Shown piece after piece: positions 52,007 through 62,377 of a stretch of DNA of 64,000 nucleotides (its first letter is position 1; each line of letters starts with the position of its first letter). The stretch covers positions 1 through 64,000 of the forward strand of contig NZ_CDME01000016.1 in NCBI RefSeq assembly GCF_000826545.1, written 5' to 3'. This DNA is from Kibdelosporangium sp. MJ126-NF4. Its GTDB lineage: Bacteria; Actinomycetota; Actinomycetes; Mycobacteriales; Pseudonocardiaceae. The notes beneath the pieces were generated by a model, which did no database searches, was not told the origin of the DNA, and was given only the letters and a program-made list of their open reading frames with translations. The translations under genes were made by a program, and so were the position numbers.

Positions 52007-53011
52007 TCAGCTCTCCAGCCCCGCGGCTCTGGTGAATTCTTCGCGGAAGGCGTGGAACTGGCGTTCCAGGCCCGCGAACCCTTCGTCGGACAGGGGTGTT
52101 CCGGTGATTTTCTCGAACAGGGCTGTGAATTCCTGTCGAGTGGTGTCCGGTGTGATGACGAATTTCTGCGCCGCCCTGGTGTCGCGCATGCGCTGGAACT
52201 CGGTGCGCTGCATGCCGTAGATGAACGAGCCTTCCGAGAAACGCAGCGTGCGCGGGTACAGCGAGGTCGCGCCGCCGACGTCGCTGTAGAGCGTCAGCCA
52301 TACGCTGTCGTCGAAGATCTCCAGCCGGTCGAGTGGCGGTTCGGCGATCACCGCGATGTCGATCGTCGTGCACCGGCTGCGGGCGAGGAAGAGCCCGACA
52401 AGGCCGATGGAGATCTCGTCGATCAGTTGTGCGCGGATCTTGTCGTAGTCGCCGCTCGTGCCTTCACTGCGCAGCAGGTAACGGGCGCGGCCGCTGATCG
52501 CCGAATGCTGCCTCGGGTCGGCGACGACCGTGCGCAGCTCCCACTCCGACGAGGTCAGCAGCAGTCTCGCGGCGGCGTGCCTGCCGGAGAAGCCGCGGAA
52601 GAAGTACTGGCGGCTGGTCTTCAGGTCGGCCATCAGCAGCCGGTTGAACTCCGGGTCCGGCTCGGCGCTCGCCTCGAAGACATGCGTCGGGAAGAACTCG
52701 TTGTTCAGCGCCCGGTATTCGGCCGACAAATCCCGCAACGCCCGCTTGCTTTCCTCGATCAACGGCGTGACGAGCGCTTTCTGCGACGCGGCAGCGGTGA
52801 TCAACGTCTGCCCGAAACCGACAATAGCCGACACCATTGTGCCGGTTCCCGCCGCTGTCACCAGGTTGCGAAAAAGACCGGCGTCCATCGCACTGGATAT
52901 CCACAGGCTACCGATCGAGATCACCAGCAGGACCGCGAGCAACAGGCCGGTCCTCGTCCAGAACATCTCCTGGATCGGATTCTTGCGGATGCCGTTGGCG
53001 TCCGCGGACAC
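52007..53011 (-). CDS. Membrane protein with an unrecognised cytosolic domain
   Basis: 334 residues. Two N-terminal membrane helices (about 18-37 and 47-73) are followed by a helical linker and a large cytosolic domain (about 110-325) with RQYFFRGFSGRHAAARLLL, LRTVVADPR and SEGSFIYGMQR as its most notable segments. I could not name the family; the alternating strand/helix pattern suggests an alpha/beta enzyme or nucleotide sensor. It forms a tight pair with the downstream cupin-like gene. A 7-bp inverted repeat lies 27 bases upstream. Confidence 0.5.
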   Translation of the reverse strand: MSADANGIRKNPIQEMFWTRTGLLLAVLLVISIGSLWISSAMDAGLFRNLVTAAGTGTMVSAIVGFGQTLITAAASQKALVTPLIEESKRALRDLSAEYRALNNEFFPTHVFEASAEPDPEFNRLLMADLKTSRQYFFRGFSGRHAAARLLLTSSEWELRTVVADPRQHSAISGRARYLLRSEGTSGDYDKIRAQLIDEISIGLVGLFLARSRCTTIDIAVIAEPPLDRLEIFDDSVWLTLYSDVGGATSLYPRTLRFSEGSFIYGMQRTEFQRMRDTRAAQKFVITPDTTRQEFTALFEKITGTPLSDEGFAGLERQFHAFREEFTRAAGLES

Positions 53012-53037
53012 CGGGTCACCTCCTTGACGGGCACTCG

Positions 53038-53064
53038 AACGGACGAATGCGTAGTGTGTCCGTT
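53038..53064. promoter_or_regulatory. AACGGAC-N13-GTCCGTT inverted repeat
   Basis: Perfect seven-base arms (53038-53044, 53058-53064) about 27 bases upstream of the membrane-protein start, in the gap before the FKBP gene. A likely regulator-binding site for the minus-strand pair. Confidence 0.5.
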
Positions 53065-53209
53065 TGGGTGCGAGCAGTTACTGTACGCGCATCTCGGCGA
53101 AGTAGGAATCGGGAAAACGGGGGATGTTTCCGATCACCGTGCGGCGTATCTCGACCGGTCGGGTACCCGATGGAACCAGTGTATGACCCGGTTGCCTAGG
53201 GTGACGCTC

Positions 53210-53806
53210 ATGCGTATTGCAGGCAAGGTCACGATGGTTTCCGTGGCGCTGGTGGCGGCGGCCACCTTGAGCGCCTGTGCCAACTCCGAACAGGCGTCGA
53301 CGGGCACGCTGCCCATCACCCAGTCGTCCACTCCACCGCCGACCAAGTCGTCCCCGAAGCCCACCGCGACCACAGCGCAGTCCGGCGCGGCGACCGGGTC
53401 GGAGTGCACCGCGGACGACGTGAAGGTCGAAGGCGAGTTCGGCGCGAAGCCGACGATCACCATCCCGGCCACCTGCCAGCCGCCGAAGAAGCTGCTGTCC
53501 AAGGACCTCAAGCCGGGCACCGGCGCCGAGGTCAAGGCGGGCAGCACGGCGACCGTCTTCTACCAGTTGATCACGTGGTCGGACAAGAAAGAGGTGGACG
53601 GCAACTTCGGCGACAAGCCGTTCCCGGTCCAGAACGTCGGCCAGGCACGGGTGATCCCCGGCTGGAACGAGGGCCTGATCGGCCTCAAGGCCAACGGCCG
53701 CCGCCTGCTGGTCATCCCGCCGGACAAGGCATACGGCGAGGGCGGACAGGGCATCAAGCCCAACGAGACCCTCGTGTTCGTGATCGACGCCCAGCAGGTC
53801 AGCTGA
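53210..53806 (+). CDS. Secreted FKBP-type peptidyl-prolyl isomerase lipoprotein
   Basis: 198 residues. A lipoprotein signal ends at LSAC (lipobox, about 23); a Ser/Thr/Pro/Lys-rich linker (about 30-60) leads to an FKBP domain (about 85-198) with GTGAEVKAGSTATVFYQLITWSDKK, VIPGWNEGLIGLKANGRRLLVIPP and GIKPNETLVFVID. It helps folding of exported proteins. TAGGGT (53197-53202) then seven bases to ATG 53210 suggests a leaderless start; GTG 53201 is less likely. An intrinsic terminator follows. Confidence 0.9.
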   Translation: MRIAGKVTMVSVALVAAATLSACANSEQASTGTLPITQSSTPPPTKSSPKPTATTAQSGAATGSECTADDVKVEGEFGAKPTITIPATCQPPKKLLSKDLKPGTGAEVKAGSTATVFYQLITWSDKKEVDGNFGDKPFPVQNVGQARVIPGWNEGLIGLKANGRRLLVIPPDKAYGEGGQGIKPNETLVFVIDAQQVS

Positions 53807-53822
53807 CCCGTACGCGAACCAG

Positions 53823-53855
53823 ACGCGCTCCCGGCCCGGCCGGGAGCGCGTTTTT
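53823..53855 (+). terminator. Intrinsic terminator after the FKBP gene
   Basis: A 13-bp perfect GC-rich inverted repeat (53823-53835 with 53839-53851, three-base loop) ending in a run of five T (53851-53855), 17 bases after the stop. Confidence 0.9.
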
Positions 53856-53865
53856 CATGTCCGTC

Positions 53866-54333
53866 TCAGCGGGACGCGAGCCGGAAGACCCTGAGGTCCC
53901 GTGCCGTCTTGGACTGGTACGTGTCGTACGCGGGCCACGTCTCCAGCAGGTGCGGCCAGATGTCCGTGCGTTCCTCGTCGGACAGCAGACGGGCGCGCAC
54001 CTGGCGGACGCGGCCCTTGATGTTCACCGACGCGTCCGGGTTGGCCATCAGGTTGAGTGTCCACACCGGATGCCCCGGTCCGCCCCAGTTGGAACCGACG
54101 AGCAGGATGTCCTCCCCGTCGGGCACGTAGAGCAGCGGGACGTCCCTCGACGCACCGGTTTTGCGGCCGGTGACCGTCAGGATCAGCGACGGCATCCCGG
54201 CGATTCCGACCACGGTCACACGGCCTTTGGTCAGCCGGAGGAGCACCTTGTCGACAGTCAGGACGGCCGGGCGGATCCTGTTCAGCCACGGCTGGGCCGC
54301 AGTCCATCGGGCCGCCTTGCGCAACAACTCCAT
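53866..54333 (-). CDS. Deazaflavin (F420)-dependent nitroreductase-family oxidoreductase
   Basis: 155 residues. The pattern of the DDN/FGD-type split-barrel is visible: LILTVTGRKTGASRDVPLLYVPDGEDILLVGSNWGGPGHPVW, then NPDASVNIKGR and the C-terminal WPAYDTYQSKTARDLRVFRL. These proteins transfer hydride from F420H2 to quinones, nitro-aromatics or unsaturated lipids. It is single-domain with no signal peptide. It is followed by a polysaccharide deacetylase gene, read in the opposite order on the same strand with 18 bases between. Confidence 0.85.
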   Translation of the reverse strand: MELLRKAARWTAAQPWLNRIRPAVLTVDKVLLRLTKGRVTVVGIAGMPSLILTVTGRKTGASRDVPLLYVPDGEDILLVGSNWGGPGHPVWTLNLMANPDASVNIKGRVRQVRARLLSDEERTDIWPHLLETWPAYDTYQSKTARDLRVFRLASR

Positions 54334-54351
54334 GACCGATGAACCTACAGG

Positions 54352-55116
54352 TCAGGCCAGGAAATCCCACAGCGGCATGGGGGTGAGCCCGTCCTGCTTG
54401 GCGCGGTCGACGAACGCCTGGTAGTCGGCGGTGAACGTGTGCCGGAAGTGCATCAGCACGACGTCACCGGCCTTGAGTTTGCCGCCCGCCTGGAACTGCA
54501 CCACACCGTCGTTGACCGCGGCGGTCCACAGCACGATCGCCTTCATTCCGCAGGCCGCGACCGCTTTGCGCGTGTTGTCGTCGTAGTTGCCGAACGGCGG
54601 CCGGAACAACGTGGGGCGTTTGCCGAACGCCTGCTGGATCGCGTCGGAGTCGCCACAGATCTCGTTGTGCTGGACGTCGTACGGCTTGCCCTTCAGGTTC
54701 GGGTGGGTCATCGTGTGGTTGTTGATCTCCAGGCCCGCGCCCTGCAACGCCCTGAAGTAGTCCTCGTGCCCCTTGAAGTACTTCGAGTTCAGGAACAGCG
54801 TCGGCTTCGCACCCGATTCCTTGATCATCTTCAGCGCCGCGGGATCCTGCACCGCGCCGTCGTCCATCGTGATGAACACGTACGGCTTGTCCGTCGGGAT
54901 CCTGCGGACCACCGGGGCCAGACCGTCCACCGTGGCCGGTGCGTTCACCTTCTCGGCCGGTGGGCTCGGCGGCGTACTCGTTGGCGTGTCCGGCGACGGG
55001 CGGGCCTGAGCGTGCACAGTGGACGACTGTTGAGCCGGTGCCCGCTCCCCCGAACAACTGGCCGTCATGACCGCCGCCACACCGAGCACGGCGGCCATGA
55101 CCAGCTTTTTCCGCAT
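54352..55116 (-). CDS. Polysaccharide deacetylase (NodB-domain) lipoprotein
   Basis: 254 residues. Signal peptide with lipobox TASC (Cys 21), a Pro/Thr-rich linker, then a NodB domain: FITMDDGAVQDP (motif 1; the usual TFDDG is TMDDG), INNHTMTHPNL (motif 2, zinc ligands) and FRPPFGNYDD (motif 3). It de-N-acetylates cell-wall glycans or GlcNAc oligomers. The lipid anchor places it on the outer face of the membrane. Confidence 0.88.
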   Translation of the reverse strand: MRKKLVMAAVLGVAAVMTASCSGERAPAQQSSTVHAQARPSPDTPTSTPPSPPAEKVNAPATVDGLAPVVRRIPTDKPYVFITMDDGAVQDPAALKMIKESGAKPTLFLNSKYFKGHEDYFRALQGAGLEINNHTMTHPNLKGKPYDVQHNEICGDSDAIQQAFGKRPTLFRPPFGNYDDNTRKAVAACGMKAIVLWTAAVNDGVVQFQAGGKLKAGDVVLMHFRHTFTADYQAFVDRAKQDGLTPMPLWDFLA

Positions 55117-55194
55117 TCTTTACCCTCGCTTTTCCTTCCCCGCAAGGAAATCGGCCTCTACTCCAGTAGACGCCCGAGGGTGGGTGAAAGTTGT

Positions 55195-56214
55195 CTAAGC
55201 TCCGTCACTCCTGACGATCCGGTCGTCAGCCGCGACCGGTGAACCGCGACCGTCGCGGTTGCTCGTGGTGAAGTACAGGTTCCCGTCCGGACCGGCGACC
55301 GGTGTCCTGAGCCGCCCGAACTGGCCCTGGTACAGCGACCGCGGCGTGCCGACGCCGGTGGCGGTCACCGGGATCACCCACATCCGCGTACCGCGCAGCG
55401 CCGCCATGTAGAGGTTGTTCTTGTAGAAGGCGATGCCGCTCGGGGACGCCTGCGACGTGGACCACGTCCGCAGCGGGTTGACGAAGCTCGGGTTGTTGCA
55501 CGGCCCCTCGCACGTCGGCCAGCCGTAGTTGGCGCCGGAGGTGATCTGGTTCAGCTCGTCCAAGGAGTTGTTGCCGAGTTCGGCCGAGAACAGCCTGCCG
55601 TCCGGGGCCCAGGTCAGGCCCTGGACGTTGCGGTGGCCCAGCGAGTACACCAGCGAGTTGAACGGATTGCCCGGCGCGGGCTGACCGGCAGGTGTCATCC
55701 GGAGGATCTTGCCGCCGAGCGAGTTGCGGTTCTGGGCGTTCGCCGAGTTGCCCGCGTCGCCCGTGGCCGCGTAGAGGAAGCCGTCCGGCCCGAACGCGAG
55801 CCGCCCGCCGTTGTGGATGTTCGCCCGCGGGATCCCGGTCACGATCGGCTGGGGCGTCTGCCCGAGCACGACCCTGGCGATCCGGTTGTCCGACGAGCTC
55901 GTGTAGTAGATGAACACGGTCCGGTCCTGCGCGAACTGCGGGGAGACCGCGAGACCGAGCAGGCCGCCTTCACCCCGCGCGCTGACGCCGGGGACCGTCT
56001 GGATGTCGGTCACGACACCAGTCGTGCTCATCTGCCGGATCTTGGCAGTGTTGCGCTCCGTGAACAGGGCGGAGCCGTCGGGCGTGAAGCCCAGGCCCCA
56101 CGGCACGGCCAGCTGCGAGGCCACCACAGTGGTGGCGGCCTGCGCGGGGGTCGTGGAAACAGAAAGCCCGGTCACCACCGCGGCGGCGATGACCAGGCTT
56201 GTGCGGAACTTCAT
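55195..56214 (-). CDS. Secreted PQQ-dependent aldose sugar dehydrogenase (glucose/sorbosone type)
   Basis: 339 residues with an N-terminal signal (VTGLSVSTTPAQA, cleavage near 26). The six-bladed propeller is indicated by GGLLGLAVSPQFAQDRTVFIYYTS, IHNGGRLAFGPDGFLYAATGDAGN and RNVQGLTWAPDGRLFSAELGNNSLDELN. These soluble enzymes oxidise aldoses using PQQ. Whether the organism makes PQQ cannot be judged here. Single gene; ATG 56214. Confidence 0.88.
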   Translation of the reverse strand: MKFRTSLVIAAAVVTGLSVSTTPAQAATTVVASQLAVPWGLGFTPDGSALFTERNTAKIRQMSTTGVVTDIQTVPGVSARGEGGLLGLAVSPQFAQDRTVFIYYTSSSDNRIARVVLGQTPQPIVTGIPRANIHNGGRLAFGPDGFLYAATGDAGNSANAQNRNSLGGKILRMTPAGQPAPGNPFNSLVYSLGHRNVQGLTWAPDGRLFSAELGNNSLDELNQITSGANYGWPTCEGPCNNPSFVNPLRTWSTSQASPSGIAFYKNNLYMAALRGTRMWVIPVTATGVGTPRSLYQGQFGRLRTPVAGPDGNLYFTTSNRDGRGSPVAADDRIVRSDGA

Positions 56215-56303
56215 TGGTGCCGTCCTCCTTGACTGCAGGGTCAGAGGTACAGACCAATAATGTCCCCTCGATCACACAGCGTGGGAACAGACTTTCGGTT
56301 GGT

Positions 56304-57236
56304 TCAGAAAATACTCGTCACGGGCAGGCCGATCGCGGAATCGACCGCGACCATCACGAACACCGCACACAGATACGTGTTCGACAGGTGGAAGACCTTC
56401 ATCGGGTTGGTCTCCTCCCCGCGCCGGTACACGTTGTGCAGCTTGTGTACGGCGGTGAGGAAGATCGCGCCGAGAACCACGGCCGACACCGCGTAGATCC
56501 AGCTCGTCGCGGGCACGAGCAGCAGCCCGCACAGCACCATCGCCCACGAGTAGAGCACGATCCGGAACGACACCTGGCGCGGCGAGGCCACTGCGGGCAG
56601 CATCGGCACGCCCGCCCTGGCGTAGTCGTCGCGGAACTTCATCGCCAGCGCCCACGAGTGCGGCGGCGTCCAGAAGAAGATCACGCCGAACAGCACGAAC
56701 GCGGGCCAGCCGACGCCACCGGTGACCGCCGCCCAGCCGATCACCACCGGCATGCATCCCGCGATGCCACCCCAGACGATGTTCTGTGACGTCCGCCGCT
56801 TGAGCAGCATCGTGTACACGAAGACGTAGAACAGGATCGCGCCGACGCACAACACCGCGGCCACCCAGTTCGTGGTCAGCCACAGGAATCCGCAGGACAA
56901 CACGCCAAGAATGACGCCGAAGACCAACGCGTTGCGGATCGGGACCTCGTGCTTGACCAGCGGACGCGCGCTCGTGCGCTTCATCACCGCGTCGATGTCG
57001 GCATCGACGACGCAGTTCAGCGCACCGGCGCTGCCTGCCGCCAGGGTGCCGCCGACCAGCGTGGCCAGCACCAGCCACGGTGACGGGATCCCTCGCTCGG
57101 CCAGCAGCATGGCGGGGATGGTGGTGACGAGCAGCTGCTCGATGATGCGCGGTTTGGTCAGCGCGATGTACGCGCGGACGACATCCTGGAGCCTGCGTCG
57201 CGGAGTGGTGGTGGGTGCGTCAGCGGTGATGCTCAC
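56304..57236 (-). CDS. ctaB: Protoheme IX farnesyltransferase (heme O synthase)
   Basis: 310 residues, UbiA prenyltransferase family with eight to nine helices. The Mg/polyprenyl-diphosphate motif is NCVVDADIDAVMKRT (NxxxDxxxD, about 77), with ALTKPRIIEQLLVTTIPAM ahead and DDYARAGVPMLPAV as the second acidic loop. It farnesylates heme B to heme O, the substrate of CtaA. GTG 57236 has GGGAG upstream; GTG 57257 is seven codons longer and less likely. Divergent from tkt. Confidence 0.94.
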   Translation of the reverse strand: MSITADAPTTTPRRRLQDVVRAYIALTKPRIIEQLLVTTIPAMLLAERGIPSPWLVLATLVGGTLAAGSAGALNCVVDADIDAVMKRTSARPLVKHEVPIRNALVFGVILGVLSCGFLWLTTNWVAAVLCVGAILFYVFVYTMLLKRRTSQNIVWGGIAGCMPVVIGWAAVTGGVGWPAFVLFGVIFFWTPPHSWALAMKFRDDYARAGVPMLPAVASPRQVSFRIVLYSWAMVLCGLLLVPATSWIYAVSAVVLGAIFLTAVHKLHNVYRRGEETNPMKVFHLSNTYLCAVFVMVAVDSAIGLPVTSIF

Positions 57237-57554
57237 AGCGCTCCCTGCGCGAGGCACACCGTCAACATGACGCTCCTTGATGTGGATGGGAAACGTTCGG
57301 GTACGGATCGGAATAGTAGACGGGCTACATACGGGGACCTGCGGCGGGTACTCCTGTGTTGAACATCCAAACCGTCCTGTCCGTTAATGAAGCAAGAACA
57401 CACCCCTGTCCAGCCGCGTCCGGCTCGCAAGGGCCGGAAGGATGACTACGCTGAGGCAAGGGACGAGGGAAACCAGCGGGAACACTGTTTCGCTCGACGA
57501 GACGAGATACAGGACGTGTTCCCGCACGAGCAGCGAAAGTGGGAGCACAAGCCC
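57237..57554. promoter_or_regulatory. ctaB-tkt divergent intergenic region with tkt promoter
   Basis: 318 bases. TTGAAC (57359-57364), an 18-base spacer and GTTAAT (57383-57388) form a candidate promoter for tkt, giving a leader of about 160 bases before GTG 57555. The leader holds short open frames without coding character, and no riboswitch pattern was recognised. Confidence 0.5.
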
Positions 57555-59647
<2,093 letters not shown>

Positions 59648-59651
<4 letters not shown>

Positions 59652-60760
59652 GCAACGAAAACCTGATCGCACTGACCGGTGCGGGCGTGTCGATCTGGCT
59701 GGACGACCTGTCCAGGGAGCGGCTGAACACCGGCAACCTCGCCGACCTGATCCGGGACTGGAACGTCACCGGTGTCACGACCAACCCGACGATCTTCGCC
59801 AACGCCCTGAGCAAGGGCGAGGCCTACGACGAGCAGGTGCGCGAGCTCGCCGCCCGTGGGGCCGATGTGGACGCGACCGTCCGCGAGATCACCACGACCG
59901 ACGTGCGCAACGCCGCCGACCTGTTCCGTGACGTCTACGCCGCGACGAACAAGATCGACGGCCGGGTGTCCATCGAGGTCGACCCGCGACTGGCGAACGA
60001 CACGGACCGCACCATCGCCGAGGCGCAGGACCTGTGGAAGACGGTCGACCGGCCGAACCTGATGGTCAAGATCCCGGCGACGCCGGAGGGTCTGCCCGCG
60101 ATCACCAAGACACTGGCCGAGGGCATCAGCGTGAACGTGACGCTGATCTTCTCCGTCGAGCGCTACCGCGGCGTGATGGCCGCGTACCTCGCCGGGCTCA
60201 GGCAGGCCAAGGCCAACGGGCACGACCTGGCGAGCATCCAGTCCGTCGCGTCGTTCTTCGTGTCCAGGGTGGACACCGAGGTGGACAAGCGCCTCGAGGC
60301 GATCGGCACCCCGCAGGCCACCGCGCTGCGCGGCACGGCCGCGATCGCCAACGCCCGTCTCGCCTACGCCGCCTACGAAGAGGTGTTCTCCGGCCACGAC
60401 TGGCTTGAGCTGGTCAAGGACGGTGCCTCGCCGCAGCGTCCTTTGTGGGCGTCGACCGGCGTGAAGGACCCGGCGTACAGCGACACGCGGTACGTGGACC
60501 AGCTGGTCGTCAAGGGCGTGGTCAACACGGTGCCGGAGAAGACCCTGCAGGCCACCGCGGATCACGGCAAGATCGACGGTGACACGGTGACCGGGACCGG
60601 CAACCAGGCCGCTGAGGCGTTCGAGGCACTCAGCGGAGTGGGCGTCGACCTCGACGACGTGTTCGAGGTGCTCGAGACCGAGGGCGTCGAGAAGTTCGAG
60701 AAGTCCTGGATCGAGCTGCTCGAGACTGTTTCGGGCCAACTCAACAAAGCAAAGGGCTGA
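59648..60760 (+). CDS. tal: Transaldolase
   Basis: 370 residues, the longer actinobacterial type. Visible: [27 protein letters not shown], the Schiff-base Lys in [16 protein letters not shown], and [15 protein letters not shown]. It exchanges three-carbon units between sedoheptulose-7-P and glyceraldehyde-3-P. GTG 59648 overlaps the tkt stop; pgi begins 9 bases after its stop. Confidence 0.95.
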
Positions 60761-60769
60761 GATTCCCCG

Positions 60770-62377
60770 ATGATCGAGATCTCCGTCGACATCGTCGACG
60801 ACAAGCTCGCGGAGGAGACCGCGACGCTGGTCGGGACGCTGGTGGCCGACAAGGTCGCCAGCCGGATCGCCGCGCAGGACGCGACGCTGTGGGGCGACGA
60901 GGCGCAGTCCGAGGCGGTCATCCGCCTCGGCTGGACGGCGTTGCACGAGACGTCCCGGCCATTGCTCGCCCAGATCGACGCACTGCGCGCCGAACTGCAC
61001 GCCGAGGGCGTCGACCGGGTCGTGCTGGCCGGGATGGGCGGCTCGTCGCTGGCGCCCGAGGTGATCACCGCGACCGTGGGCGTCCCGCTGGTCGTGCTGG
61101 ACACCACGGACCCCGCGCAGGTCGCCGACGCGCTGGCCGGTGATCTGACCAGGACCGTGCTGGTGGTCTCGTCGAAGTCCGGTGGCACGGTCGAGACCGA
61201 CAGCCACCGCCGGATCTTCGAGAAGGCCTTCGCCGCGTCCGGTGTCGACGCCGCGTCCCGGATCGTCGTCGTCACCGATCCCGGTTCGCCGTTCGAGAAA
61301 CTCGCGGGCGAAGCGGGCTACCGCAAGGTTTTCCTCGCCGACCCGAACGTGGGTGGCCGGTACTCGGCGCTGACCGCGTTCGGCCTGGTGCCCTCCGGCC
61401 TGGCCGGTGCGGACATCGCGACGCTGCTGGACGAGGCATCGGCCGCGGCGTCCGTGCTGTCCAAGGACGAGAGCACCAACGCCGGGCTGGCGCTGGGCGC
61501 CGCGCTGGGCGTGCGGCACTCGGAAGGCGCCGAGAAGGTCGTCTTCGCGAACACGGACACCTCGGTGCGGGGCTTCCCCGACTGGGTGGAGCAGCTGATC
61601 GCCGAGTCGACCGGCAAGCAGGGCACCGGATTGCTGCCCGTCGCCACGGAAGGCATCGACGCGCCCGGCTTCGCCGACGCGGGTGACGACGCCACGGCGA
61701 CCGCGATCGGCACCCCGGCCGGTGCCGCGCGCGTCTCGACGTCCGGCTCACTCGGTGGCCTGTTCCTGTTGTGGGAGTACGCCACCGCGGTCGCCGGGCG
61801 GCTGCTGGGCATCAACCCGTTCGACCAGCCGGACGTGGAGGCCGCCAAGAAGGCCGCCCGTGCGCTGCTCGACCAGCCGTCGGAGTCAGGCGAAACCGAA
61901 AAGCCTTCCATTGTGGACGGTCCGGTCGAGGTGTACGGCCACTTCGAGGGCGGCTCGCTGCCCGAGGTGCTGAGGTCCTTCGTGGCCGCGGTGCCGGAGT
62001 TCGGCTACATCTCGGTCCAAGCCTACCTGGACAGGCTGGACGACGCGTCGGCGGCTCTGCTGCGCTCGGAACTGGCCAGGCGCACGGGGTTCCAGACGAC
62101 CTTCGGCTGGGGGCCGAGGTTCCTGCACTCGACCGGGCAGTACCACAAGGGCGGCCACCAGAACGGGGCCTTCCTGCAGATCACCGGCGCGGTCGACGAG
62201 GACCTCGAAGTGCCCGACCGGCCGTACACGCTCGGTGTGTTGCAGCGGGCGCAGGCGTTGGGCGACGGCCAGGTGCTCAAGGAGCACGGCCGTCCGGTGT
62301 TGCGGCTGCACCTGACCGACCGGGCAGCAGGCCTGGCCCACCTCGTGAACGCCGTGCAGGAGGTAGAACGGCCATGA
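60770..62377 (+). CDS. pgi: Glucose-6-phosphate isomerase
   Basis: 535 residues. SIS-type sugar-phosphate binding sites: VLAGMGGSSLAPEVI and VVSSKSGGTVET (phosphate loop), LADPNVGGRYSALTAFGLVPSGLAG, and the C-terminal GGHQNGAFLQI with the conserved catalytic region. This is the divergent actinobacterial form that sits between tal and zwf rather than the classical longer gene family. ATG 60770; the stop overlaps zwf (ATGA). Confidence 0.9.
   Translation: MIEISVDIVDDKLAEETATLVGTLVADKVASRIAAQDATLWGDEAQSEAVIRLGWTALHETSRPLLAQIDALRAELHAEGVDRVVLAGMGGSSLAPEVITATVGVPLVVLDTTDPAQVADALAGDLTRTVLVVSSKSGGTVETDSHRRIFEKAFAASGVDAASRIVVVTDPGSPFEKLAGEAGYRKVFLADPNVGGRYSALTAFGLVPSGLAGADIATLLDEASAAASVLSKDESTNAGLALGAALGVRHSEGAEKVVFANTDTSVRGFPDWVEQLIAESTGKQGTGLLPVATEGIDAPGFADAGDDATATAIGTPAGAARVSTSGSLGGLFLLWEYATAVAGRLLGINPFDQPDVEAAKKAARALLDQPSESGETEKPSIVDGPVEVYGHFEGGSLPEVLRSFVAAVPEFGYISVQAYLDRLDDASAALLRSELARRTGFQTTFGWGPRFLHSTGQYHKGGHQNGAFLQITGAVDEDLEVPDRPYTLGVLQRAQALGDGQVLKEHGRPVLRLHLTDRAAGLAHLVNAVQEVERP

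Noticed and set aside
51743..53209. Long plus-strand extension of the FKBP gene
   Set aside because: It runs antisense through two minus-strand genes; the lipoprotein signal and leaderless promoter place the start at 53210.
57387..57554. 56-codon extension of transketolase
   Set aside because: The extra residues are unlike any transketolase N-terminus, and a Shine-Dalgarno site precedes GTG 57555.
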